A stretch of DNA of 64,000 bases from VGBV01 sp963780395 (lineage in GTDB: Bacteria > Actinomycetota > Thermoleophilia > Solirubrobacterales > 70-9). The translations under genes and the position numbers were made by a program. Below are positions 49,801 through 57,115 of this stretch, in pieces. The DNA lies in the NCBI GenBank assembly GCA_963780395.1, contig CAWABY010000017.1, forward strand, positions 248,001 to 312,000, given 5' to 3'. The notes beneath the pieces were generated by a model, which saw only the letters and a list, made by a program, of their open reading frames with translations, did no database searches and had not been told where the DNA came from. Within the stretch, counting starts at the first letter, position 1. Each line of letters begins with the position of its first letter.

Positions 49801-51168
49801 CTACGCGTGGATCGGCCAGCCCTCGACGGCGCGGGCGGCGTCCAGGATCGCCTCGGACATCGTCGGGTGCGGGTGGATGATGCGGGCCAGCTCGGGGTAG
49901 CCGCCCTCGAGCGCCATCACGTTGACCACCTCGCTGATCATGTCGCAGGCGATGTTGCCGACGATGTGGGCGCCCAGGATCTCGCCGTACTCCGAGTCGC
50001 CGACGATCTTGACCAGGCCGGCGCGATCGTCGTAGACGACCGAGGCGCCGGCGCCGCCGAGCTTGAACTTGCCGATCTTGACCTGCGCCCCGGCCTCCTT
50101 TGCCTGGTCCTCGGTGAGGCCGACGCTCGCCACCTGCGGGTGGCAGAAGGTGGCGCCCGCGACCAGGTTGACGTCGACCGGGTGGGTCTGTTGGCCGGCG
50201 GCGTGCTCGACGGCGACCACTGCCTCCTCCGAGGCCTTGTGCGCGAGCGCGGGGCCCCGCACCAGGTCGCCGATCGCGTAGACGCCGTCGGCGCTGGTCT
50301 TCTGGAACTCGTCGATCGCGATGCGGCCGTTCTCCTCGGTCTTGACGCCTGCCGCGTCCAGGTTGAGCGGGTCGGTGTCGGGGCGCCGGCCACCGGCGAT
50401 CGCCAGGTGGTCGGCCTTCAGCTCCTTGCCCCCGGCCTTGACCTTGACACCGGTCTTCTGCTCGGTCACCCCCTCGACCTTGGTGCCCAGCATCACCTCG
50501 ATCCCGTCCTTCTTGAACTGGCGCTCGACCACCCGCGCCATATCCTTGTCCTCGGCGGGCAGCACCTGGTCGAGCATCTCAACGAGGGTCACCTCGGCCC
50601 CCAGGCGGGCGTAGGCCGAGGCGATCTCCGAGCCCGAGGCGCCGGCGCCGGCCACGACCAGCGCCTTCGGCATCTTCTCCAGCGACCAGGCGCCCCAGGT
50701 ATCGATCACGCGCTCTGAGAAGTCGATGCCCGGGATCGGCATCGCCACCGAGCCGGTGGCCAGGATGATCGCCTTGGCCTCGTGGGTGTCGGAGCCCACC
50801 TTTACCTTGCCGTCGCCCTGGAGCGATCCCTCGCCCGTCAGGAACTCGACCTTGTTCTTCTTCCACAGCATCGTGACGCCGTCCTCGAGGGTCTTCGAGA
50901 CCTTGGCGCGGCGCTCCTGGACCGCCTTCCAGTCCACCGAGACGCCGGTTGCCTTGACCCCAAGCTCGGCGCCTGACTCCGCGACGTCCGCGTAGACCTG
51001 GGCCGTGTGCAGAACGGTCTTGGCGGGGATGCAGGCGTAGTTGAGGCAGCGGCCGCCGGCTTTGTCACGCTCGACCACGGCGGTCTTCTGGCCCAGCTGG
51101 GCGGCCCTGATCGCGGCCACGTAGCCGCCGGGGCCGCCTCCGATCACGATCGTGTCGAAGCTAGCCAT
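49801..51168 (-). CDS. lpdA: Dihydrolipoyl dehydrogenase (E3)
   Basis: Reoxidises dihydrolipoate with NAD+ for the 2-oxoacid dehydrogenase complexes. 455 residues: FAD site TIVIGGGPGGYVAAIRAAQLG, redox pair in GGRCLNYACIPAKTVLH (CxxxxC), NAD site LVVAGAGASGSEIASAYARLG, FAD-binding VYAIGDLVRGPALAHKASEE, and C-terminal HPHPTMSEAILDAA with the catalytic His-Glu. It overlaps the GroES-like gene by 8 bases and lies upstream of the PDH genes. With only one lpd in the window, it probably serves both PDH and BCKDH. Confidence 0.95.
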   Translation of the reverse strand: MASFDTIVIGGGPGGYVAAIRAAQLGQKTAVVERDKAGGRCLNYACIPAKTVLHTAQVYADVAESGAELGVKATGVSVDWKAVQERRAKVSKTLEDGVTMLWKKNKVEFLTGEGSLQGDGKVKVGSDTHEAKAIILATGSVAMPIPGIDFSERVIDTWGAWSLEKMPKALVVAGAGASGSEIASAYARLGAEVTLVEMLDQVLPAEDKDMARVVERQFKKDGIEVMLGTKVEGVTEQKTGVKVKAGGKELKADHLAIAGGRRPDTDPLNLDAAGVKTEENGRIAIDEFQKTSADGVYAIGDLVRGPALAHKASEEAVVAVEHAAGQQTHPVDVNLVAGATFCHPQVASVGLTEDQAKEAGAQVKIGKFKLGGAGASVVYDDRAGLVKIVGDSEYGEILGAHIVGNIACDMISEVVNVMALEGGYPELARIIHPHPTMSEAILDAARAVEGWPIHA

Positions 51169-51502
51169 CTTCCTTCGACTCTATCGGCGTGGGCTCGTCG
51201 ACCGTCTCGAGGATCCCGAGCAGCTCGGTCACCCGGCAGACCAGAAGGCGCTCCTCGTCCACCTCGACCCAGCTGCCCGCGGTCGCGGGGAAGACGACGT
51301 GGTCGCCGGCGCGAACCGGCATGCGCACACCGGCGGACTCCCACCAGTCCACCCCGCTGCCGACCGCCAGCACGATCCCGTGCTGGGGCGGCTGCTCCTG
51401 CGCGCCCGCAGGCACCACCAGGCCCGACTGCCTCATCCGGTCGGGCTCCAGCTCCTTGATCACGACGTGATCGAACAGCGGCTTCAGCTGGTGTCGCGCC
51501 AC
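51161..51502 (-). CDS. Stand-alone GroES-like (Cpn10) protein
   Basis: 113 residues with the Cpn10 fold pattern: LKPLFDHVVIKELEPDRMRQSGLVVPAGAQEQPPQHGIVLAVGSG, VRAGDHVVFPATAGSWVEVDEERLLVCRVTELLGIL. The mobile-loop tripeptide (LVV) is kept, and the end is longer than in normal GroES by about 15 acidic residues. No groEL is adjacent. It overlaps lpd by 8 bases, pointing to coexpression with the dehydrogenase genes. It may be a dedicated or paralogous cochaperonin; a housekeeping groES elsewhere in the genome is expected but cannot be seen. Confidence 0.85.
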   Translation of the reverse strand: MARHQLKPLFDHVVIKELEPDRMRQSGLVVPAGAQEQPPQHGIVLAVGSGVDWWESAGVRMPVRAGDHVVFPATAGSWVEVDEERLLVCRVTELLGILETVDEPTPIESKEDG

Positions 51503-51503
51503 G

Positions 51504-52103
51504 TCAGCGCTCCCCCGGCCCGGCGGAGGTGGTCGGCATCTGGATTCTCGCCATCGCCCGGATCATGAAGTAGAAGAGGGCCGCTGAGCCGGCCAGCAGC
51601 GCCAGGGTGCCCAGAGCTTGCGGGATGCTGCCGACAGTGACCAGGCCCAGGCCCGAGCTGAGCATGAACAGCACCAGCAGCATCTGGAATCCGAGCACCG
51701 CCCAGTAGCGCGCCTTCCACAGGCCCCAGGTCATCAGCCACAGCACGGCCGCGAACACGATCAGCGGCACGGGGCTCGGCTGCTCGCCCCTGACCTCTAT
51801 CGATGTGACCAGGGCCAGGATCGCCGAGACCGTGAAGATTAGCGCCAGCACCGCCGAGACGATCGTCGCGACGGTCACGGCCCCTGGACGCTCCCCCTCG
51901 ACGAGGGGCTCCAGGCTCGCCCGGACCTCCTGGTTGCGCTCCTCCGAGCGCCGGCTCATGCGCTGCTGGAAGCTCTCCGGTGGGTCGGCCGCGTCGCCGC
52001 TCTCGACCGCGCCGCCGCCGTTGACCGCCTCGGGCGTCTCGCTCTGGAGCGCTCGCCGCTTGCGCTTGCGGCGCTGCTCGCGCTTTCGCTCCCGGCTTCC
52101 CAT
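51504..52103 (-). CDS. Four-helix membrane protein with charged N-terminus
   Basis: 199 residues. The first about 85 are hydrophilic, very basic at the beginning (MGSRERKREQRRKRKRRAL) and then acidic; the rest forms four membrane helices: VTVATIVSAVLALIFTVSAIL, PLIVFAAVLWLMTWGLW, FQMLLVLFMLSSGLGLV and LGTLALLAGSAALFYFMI, with the linker ARYWAVLGFQ. No family name recognised. It lies 7 bases after thiE and 1 base before the GroES-like gene, therefore in one operon with lpd. Confidence 0.7.
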   Translation of the reverse strand: MGSRERKREQRRKRKRRALQSETPEAVNGGGAVESGDAADPPESFQQRMSRRSEERNQEVRASLEPLVEGERPGAVTVATIVSAVLALIFTVSAILALVTSIEVRGEQPSPVPLIVFAAVLWLMTWGLWKARYWAVLGFQMLLVLFMLSSGLGLVTVGSIPQALGTLALLAGSAALFYFMIRAMARIQMPTTSAGPGER

Positions 52104-52110
52104 CAGGCGC

Positions 52111-52830
52111 TCACTTCCGCTGCGGGGCGAGGTCCGCCTTGGCGGCGGCCTCCACGGGCTCGGCAAGAGCCGCCGCCGCCGCGGCCGGGTCGTCTGCGTC
52201 GCGGATCGCCCGCACCACGCAGACCCTCCTCGCCCCGGCTGCGGTCACCTCGCCGACGCGCTCGGCGTCGATGCCCCCGATCGCGAACCAGGGCAGGGTG
52301 GCGCTCCGCGCAGCGGCCTCGATCAGCTCCAGCCCCGTCGCCGGGCGGCCGGCCTTGGTCGGGGTCTCCCAGACCGGGCCGACGCTGATGTAGTCCACCG
52401 GTTGTGAGTGGGCGGCCTCGATCTGCCCGACCGAATGGGTCGAGAGCCCGATGATGGCGTCGGGGCCGAGGATCGCGCGGGCCTCGGCGGGCGGCATGTC
52501 CTCCTGTCCCAGGTGGACTCCGTCGGCGTCGAGCTCGCGCGCCAGATGGGGGTCGTCGTTGACGATGAAGAGGGCGCTGTAGGTGTCGGCCAGGCGGCGG
52601 AAGGTCCCGCCCGAGCGGTCGATCTGAACGCGCGGCTGATCGGAGTCCCGCAGCTCCACCATGCCTGCGCCGCCGGCCAGGGCGGCGCGGACCATGTCCT
52701 CGGGGTCGTCGCCATGGGGAAGCGCGTCGCAGACGAAGTAGAGCCGGGCCCAGCGCAGCCGCTCGCGGCGGAGGCCGCCGATGGCCTCCGGCGGAGCCAG
52801 CCTGGACGGCTTGATCGTTTCCTCGCTCAC
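52111..52830 (-). CDS. thiE: Thiamine phosphate synthase
   Basis: Joins HMP-diphosphate and thiazole phosphate to TMP. 239 residues in a TIM barrel: LYFVCDALPHGDDP, MVELRDSDQPRVQI (where the usual QLR-K motif is VELRD), FIVNDDPHLARELDADGVHLGQEDMPPAEARAIL, IIGLSTHS, VDYISVGPVWETPTKAG and WFAIGGIDAERVGEVTAAGARRVCVVRAI. All sites are present. The N-terminus has 25 additional residues. GTG at 52830 is the start. It is divergent from the TPP riboswitch-thiO unit, so it is probably not under that riboswitch; it forms an operon with the genes up to lpd. Confidence 0.92.
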   Translation of the reverse strand: MSEETIKPSRLAPPEAIGGLRRERLRWARLYFVCDALPHGDDPEDMVRAALAGGAGMVELRDSDQPRVQIDRSGGTFRRLADTYSALFIVNDDPHLARELDADGVHLGQEDMPPAEARAILGPDAIIGLSTHSVGQIEAAHSQPVDYISVGPVWETPTKAGRPATGLELIEAAARSATLPWFAIGGIDAERVGEVTAAGARRVCVVRAIRDADDPAAAAAALAEPVEAAAKADLAPQRK

Positions 52831-52889
52831 CCTGGGGAGCGTACCTGCGCGCTCCCGCCTGGACACCGGGGCGGAGTACGATTGAAGGC

Positions 52890-52979
52890 GAGAACGGGAG
52901 CCCACCAAGGGCTGAGAGGGCGGCTGGTGCGCCGCCGACCGTAGGAACCTGATCCGGGTAATGCCGGCGCAGGGATGGT
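52890..52979 (+). promoter_or_regulatory. TPP riboswitch (THI element)
   Basis: The conserved cores are clear: GGGCTGAGAG (52920 region, P2-J3/2 with the pyrimidine sensor) and further on AACCTGATCCGGGTAATGCCGGCGCAGGGA at the end, in which the CTGAT, GGTAATGCC and CGCAGGGA parts match the THI-box consensus. In between is an optional GC stem (GGCGGCTGGTGCGCCGCC). The element ends about 26 bases before the thiO start, so it probably controls translation start rather than termination. Confidence 0.95.
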
Positions 52980-53005
52980 TGGAGCGCCTCGGCCGCAGGA
53001 ACCGT

Positions 53006-54193
53006 ATGGCCACGGCAGACGACTCAGACAGACGATTCGACGCCTTGATCGCCGGCGGCGGCGTGATCGGCCTCAGCTGCGCCTGGCGCGCATCTCAGCG
53101 CGGGCTCAGCGTCTGCGTGCTCGAGCGCGACCGCGTCGGCTCCGGGGCGACCGACGTCGCGGCCGGAATGCTGGCCCCGGTCGGCGAGGCCTCGTGGGGC
53201 GAGGAGAGCCTGCTGCACCTCAACCTGGCCTCGCACGGCCTCTGGCCGCGCTTCGCCTCCGAGCTCGAGCGCGAGAGCGGCGCCGCCTCGGGCTTCGCCC
53301 GGATCGGTGCGCTGCACGTCGCTCTCGACCGCGACGAGACGGAGGACCTGCGGCGCCAGCACGAGCTGCACCGCGAGCACGGGCTCGAGTCCGAGTGGCT
53401 GGAGCCCGCCGCCTGCCGCGAGCTCGAGCCGGGCCTGGCGCCGTCGGTCGCCGGCGGGGTGCTGGCCCCGCATGAGGGGGCTGCGGATCCGAGGCAGCTG
53501 AGCGCGGCCCTGCTGGCGGCGCTGCGCGCGCGCGGCGCAGCGGTGCTCGAGGGCGCCGAGGTGGCCGAGGCCGAGTTCGGCGACGGGGTCAGCGTCACCA
53601 CCTCCGATGACCGCACGGTTCGCGGCGACGCGCTGGTGCTGGCGACCGGATGCTTCTCCGGCCAGACGCCGTGGCTCGCCCCCGAGGCACGGCCTCCGGT
53701 GCGCCCGGTCAAGGGCGAGATCCTGACCCTGCGCCAGCGCGCCGACGCGCCCGTCTGCGAGCGGATCGTCGTCGGCGACCGCCTCTACATGGTCCCGCGC
53801 GAGGACGGCCGCCTGCTGGTGGGGGCCACGGTCGAAGAGCGGGGCTTCGACACCACCGTCACCGCCGGTGGGGTGCACGAGCTGCTGCGCGAGGCCTACC
53901 GGACCTTGCCCGAGATCGCCGAGACCGAGCTGGTCGAGATGCGCGCCGGGCTGCGTCCCGGCACGCCCGACAACGCACCGCTGATCGGGCCGAGCGGGCC
54001 CGAGGGGTTGCTGGTGGCGACGGGGCATTTCCGAAACGGCATGCTGCTGGCGCCGGCGACCGCCGAGGCCATCGCCGCGCTGCTGGCCGGCGAGCGCACG
54101 GGCCTCGACATCTCCGCCTTCGACCCCGATCGCTTCGGGGCGGCCCGGGCGGGCGAGCGGGTCGGGTCCTCCACGGGGTCGGGGGCGCGATGA
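53006..54193 (+). CDS. thiO: Glycine oxidase for thiazole synthesis
   Basis: FAD-dependent oxidase that converts glycine to dehydroglycine (iminoacetate) for ThiG. 395 residues: DALIAGGGVIGLSCAWRASQRGLSVCVLERD (FAD), GATDVAAGMLAPVGEASWGE, SGFARIGALHVALD, VRPVKGEILTLRQ, MVPREDGRLLVGATVEERGFDTTVTAGGV and MRAGLRPGTPDNAPLIGPS. These match ThiO of Bacillus type. The ATG at 53006 is chosen because upstream starts fall in the riboswitch. The stop overlaps the thiSG start by 4 bases (ATGA). Confidence 0.94.
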   Translation: MATADDSDRRFDALIAGGGVIGLSCAWRASQRGLSVCVLERDRVGSGATDVAAGMLAPVGEASWGEESLLHLNLASHGLWPRFASELERESGAASGFARIGALHVALDRDETEDLRRQHELHREHGLESEWLEPAACRELEPGLAPSVAGGVLAPHEGAADPRQLSAALLAALRARGAAVLEGAEVAEAEFGDGVSVTTSDDRTVRGDALVLATGCFSGQTPWLAPEARPPVRPVKGEILTLRQRADAPVCERIVVGDRLYMVPREDGRLLVGATVEERGFDTTVTAGGVHELLREAYRTLPEIAETELVEMRAGLRPGTPDNAPLIGPSGPEGLLVATGHFRNGMLLAPATAEAIAALLAGERTGLDISAFDPDRFGAARAGERVGSSTGSGAR

Positions 54194-55173
54194 GGATCGC
54201 GCTCAACGGCGAGGACGCGATCGTGCCCGACGGCGCCACGGTCGCAGCCGCGGTCGAGGCCACCGGGGTCGACGGCGCCGATGGCGGTCGTCATGGAATC
54301 GCGGTTGCGGTCGATGGCGAGGTCGTCCCGCGCAGCCGCTGGGACGCCACCACCCTGGCCGACGGCCAGAACGTCGAGGTCGTCGCCGCCATCCAGGGCG
54401 GGGCTGGCGAGGCCATGGAGCTGGGCGGCCGCAGCTGGGGCTCGCGGCTGATCGTCGGGACCGGCGGCTTCCGCTCGCTGGAGCAGATGGAGCAGGCGCT
54501 GATCGCCTCTGGCACCGAGATCGTCACCGTTGCCCTGCGCAGGGTCGATCCCCACGCCGAGGGATCGGTGCTCGAGGTGATCGACCGCCTCGGTCTGTTC
54601 GCGCTGCCCAACACGGCCGGCTGCTACACCGCCCGCGACGCCATCCGCACCGCGCGCCTCGCACGCGAGGCGTTCGAGACGGAGTGGGTGAAGCTGGAGG
54701 TGATCGGCGACGACCGCACGCTGATGCCTGACGCCGTCGAGCTCGTCGGCGCCGCCGAGACCCTGGTGGGGGAGGGGTTCACCGTGCTCCCTTACACGAA
54801 CGACGACCCGATCCTGGCCAAGCGGCTGGAGGACGTCGGCTGTGCCGCCGTGATGCCCCTGGGCTCGCCGATCGGCTCCGGGATGGGGATCCGAAATCCC
54901 TACAACCTCCAGATCATCGCCGAGCGCGCCGGGGTCCCGGTGATCCTCGACGCCGGGGTGGGCACGGCCTCCGACGCCGCCCTGGCGATGGAGCTGGGCT
55001 GCGACGCGGTGCTGCTCGCCAGCTCGGTCTCGCGCGCCGAAGACCCGGCGGGGATGGCGGTGGCGATGCGCCACGCGGTTGAGGCTGGCCACGCGGCGCG
55101 GCTCGCCGGCCGCATCCCGCGCCGTCTGCACGCCGAGGCCTCGACCCCGCTCCAGGGGCGCCCCGACCTCTGA
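54190..55173 (+). CDS. thiSG: ThiS-ThiG fusion: sulfur carrier and thiazole synthase in one frame
   Basis: 327 residues. Residues 1-71 are ThiS: MRIALNGEDAIVPDGATVAA, VAVDGEVVPRSRWDATTLADGQNVEVVAAIQGG, with the terminal Gly-Gly normally activated to a thiocarboxylate. No stop follows; the frame runs via AGEAMELGGRSWGSRLIVGTGGF into ThiG, with Lys Schiff-base site in EWVKLEVIGDD, LPYTNDDPILAKRLEDVGC and LDAGVGTASDAALAMELGCDAVLL. ThiS needs a free C-terminal Gly, so either the fusion is cut, or an internal start (ATG at 54415) plus processing makes separate parts. Starts in the thiO stop. Fused ThiS/ThiG is known from other bacteria. Confidence 0.92.
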   Translation: MRIALNGEDAIVPDGATVAAAVEATGVDGADGGRHGIAVAVDGEVVPRSRWDATTLADGQNVEVVAAIQGGAGEAMELGGRSWGSRLIVGTGGFRSLEQMEQALIASGTEIVTVALRRVDPHAEGSVLEVIDRLGLFALPNTAGCYTARDAIRTARLAREAFETEWVKLEVIGDDRTLMPDAVELVGAAETLVGEGFTVLPYTNDDPILAKRLEDVGCAAVMPLGSPIGSGMGIRNPYNLQIIAERAGVPVILDAGVGTASDAALAMELGCDAVLLASSVSRAEDPAGMAVAMRHAVEAGHAARLAGRIPRRLHAEASTPLQGRPDL

Positions 55174-55263
55174 GCGATTTCGCGCCGCGACAAGTGCGCG
55201 GGGGGCGCGAGCACAGATCGCGCCCGCTCCTGCGAACGCGTCGGCTCGCTCTAGCCCGCGCTG

Positions 55264-55923
55264 CTAGCTGCGGCGGATTCCGCGCCAGCTCGGGGCCGAG
55301 CCGGTGACGCGGTCGACTGCCTCGCCCACGGACCCCATGACCCAACCGACGCCATGCGCGGCGCGGCCGAGCAGGGACGCGTCGAGGGGCGCTGCGGCGC
55401 GGTCGGGATCGGACCCGAGATTGACGGCGGCCCTGCGCACCGCACTCACCTCGGGCCGGATCTTCGCCTGCCACTCGCGGCAGAAGGTGGCCAGCTCCTC
55501 GTCCGAGCGGGACTCGGCAAGGGCCGCCAGATGGCCCAGCAGCGTCGCCACGTGCTCGATGTCCAGCACGGCGAGTCGCATCACCATTCCCGTGTCCACC
55601 GAGCGGTCGGTTACGGCGCCGCGCACGTCGGCGATCCGGGCGCCCAGGCCCTGCGCGGCGATCCCGCCGTGCAGCCCGTACCCCTCGGTTCGCGGCCCCA
55701 GGGCGGAGAGCAGCTCCTGGACCCGCCCCGCGCTGCGCTGCAGCGTCTCGGCGATCTTCGCCCCCTCCAGGGCGGACACCAGGCGTCCCCAGCGGTTGAC
55801 GAGTTGGCGGCACGCGACGTAGAGCTCGCGGTAGGCGCGGTGCTCGGCGGGGTGGAGCTTCTGCTCCGTCGCTTCGGCCACCACCACAGTCTCCTCGAAA
55901 ACCAACCCTGCGATCAGTCCCAT
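55264..55923 (-). CDS. Helical protein of unknown function, 219 residues
   Basis: Mostly helical and rich in Ala, Leu and Arg. It starts MGLIAGLVFEETVVVAEATEQKLHPAEHRAYREL, continues VACRQLVNRWGRLVSALEGAKIAETLQRS and ends GRAAHGVGWVMGSVGEAVDRVTGSAPSWRGIRRS. The segment RAAHGVGWVMGSVGEAVDR could be an amphipathic membrane-associated helix. No signal peptide and no known domain. It is convergent with the thi operon and divergent from the radical SAM gene (54 bases between). The even codon pattern supports a real gene. Confidence 0.65.
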   Translation of the reverse strand: MGLIAGLVFEETVVVAEATEQKLHPAEHRAYRELYVACRQLVNRWGRLVSALEGAKIAETLQRSAGRVQELLSALGPRTEGYGLHGGIAAQGLGARIADVRGAVTDRSVDTGMVMRLAVLDIEHVATLLGHLAALAESRSDEELATFCREWQAKIRPEVSAVRRAAVNLGSDPDRAAAPLDASLLGRAAHGVGWVMGSVGEAVDRVTGSAPSWRGIRRS

Positions 55924-55977
55924 TGCACGCGCTTACCCGCAATCGCGGCGGCCGACGCATGTGCGAACATACGTTCG

Positions 55978-56997
55978 ATGCGCTGGGACGCTCAGAGTAC
56001 GCAGAGAGAGGCCGAGCGGACCCTGCCCGGGCTCGAGACCGAGCGCGTTCGCACCTTCGACGCCCCCGAGGCCCTCGGGATCAACTTCCACGAAGTCCGG
56101 GCCAAGTCGGCGCTGAACAAGGTCCCCGGCGACTACCTTCCGTTCAACTGGACGGTCAACGCCTATCGAGGCTGCGCACATGCATGCAGCTACTGCTTCG
56201 CCCGCCAGACCCACACCTACCTCGACCTCGACGCCGGCCGCGACTTCGAGCGCGAGATCGTCGTCAAGGTGAACGTGCCGGAGCTGCTGGCGGCCGAGCT
56301 GCGCAAGCCGAGCTGGAAGCGCGAGCTGGTCGCCTTCGGGACCAACACCGACCCCTACCAGTGGGCCGAGGGGCGCTACGAGCTGATGCCGCCGATGCTG
56401 GAGGCGCTGCGCGAGAACGAGACGCCGGCGTCGGTGCTGTCGAAGTCGCCCCTGCCGCTGCGCGACATGGACCACTATCTGAAGCTGGCCGAGGTCGCCG
56501 AGGTCAGCGTCAACTTCTCGATCCCGACGATGGAGGAGGAGGCGTGGCGCGCGACCGAGCCGCACACGCCCCACCCGCGCAAGCGGATGGAGGCGGTGGC
56601 GGCCTTCAACGAGGCGGGCATCCCCTCCGGCGTCCTGATCGCGCCGCTGATGCCGGGGATCAACGACGACCCCGAGCAGGTCGAGGAGATCGTCGCCCTG
56701 GCCGAGGAGGCGGGCGCCACCTTCGTCAACGGGATCGCGCTGCACCTGCGGCCCGGCGTGCGAGAGGTGTTCATGTCGTGGCTGTCGGCGGCGCGCCCGG
56801 ACCTGGTGCCGCGCTACGAGGAGCTCTATGAGCGGGGGGCCTACGCCCCGCCCGCGGAGCGCAAGCGGATCTCGCGGCTGATCCGTGCTTTCAACCGCTC
56901 GCGCGACCGCCGCTTCGGGCGCCGCGACGAGCTCGCCGCCAAGCGGGCCGAGCGGCTCGAGCGGGCGCGGCGGCCCGCTCAGGGCAGCCTCTTCTAG
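55978..56997 (+). CDS. Radical SAM protein, Rv2578c/SPL-like family
   Basis: 339 residues. The iron-sulfur motif is CAHACSYCFAR (CxxxCxxC), embedded in NWTVNAYRGCAHACSYC. Further conserved sites: VAFGTNTDPYQWAEGRYELMPPMLEAL, SVLSKSPLPLRDMDHY, VSVNFSIPTMEEEAWRATEPHTPHPRKRMEAV and LIAPLMPGINDD. The family is widespread in actinobacteria with no proven reaction; similarity to spore-photoproduct lyase is limited to the core. The ATG at 55978 follows an intergenic part of 54 bases. The C-terminus is Arg-rich. Confidence 0.88.
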   Translation: MRWDAQSTQREAERTLPGLETERVRTFDAPEALGINFHEVRAKSALNKVPGDYLPFNWTVNAYRGCAHACSYCFARQTHTYLDLDAGRDFEREIVVKVNVPELLAAELRKPSWKRELVAFGTNTDPYQWAEGRYELMPPMLEALRENETPASVLSKSPLPLRDMDHYLKLAEVAEVSVNFSIPTMEEEAWRATEPHTPHPRKRMEAVAAFNEAGIPSGVLIAPLMPGINDDPEQVEEIVALAEEAGATFVNGIALHLRPGVREVFMSWLSAARPDLVPRYEELYERGAYAPPAERKRISRLIRAFNRSRDRRFGRRDELAAKRAERLERARRPAQGSLF

Positions 56998-57028
56998 GCG
57001 AATCCCCGGGAACCCGGCGGGAATAACC

Positions 57029-57106
57029 ACCTTTCCAAGTCGAAAGGTCGGGTTCTCTGCTACCTTGCCCGATCGCATTGTCAAGTAAACGAATCAGAAA
57101 AGGTAG
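57029..57106 (+). promoter_or_regulatory. Structured leader of the sulfate importer operon, candidate RNA switch
   Basis: Two structures precede the sbp start. First a perfect 7-bp hairpin, ACCTTTC (57029-57035) with GAAAGGT (57042-57048). Second a long-range stem, CTACCTT (57060-57066) with AAGGTAG (57100-57106), with an inner pairing GATCG (57071-57075) with CGAATC (57090-57095, one bulge). The AAGG of the second stem is the only ribosome-binding-site-like sequence before the ATG at 57116, so closing the stem would hide it. The pattern does not match a riboswitch class known to me. If transcription starts inside 57061-57075, the stem would not exist. Confidence 0.5.
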
Positions 57107-57115
57107 AAACAACTC

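Noticed and set aside
57060..57106. SAM-II or SAM-IV riboswitch before sbp
   Set aside because: The conserved cores of these classes are not present, only the general idea of a stem hiding the ribosome-binding site; I list it as an unclassified leader.
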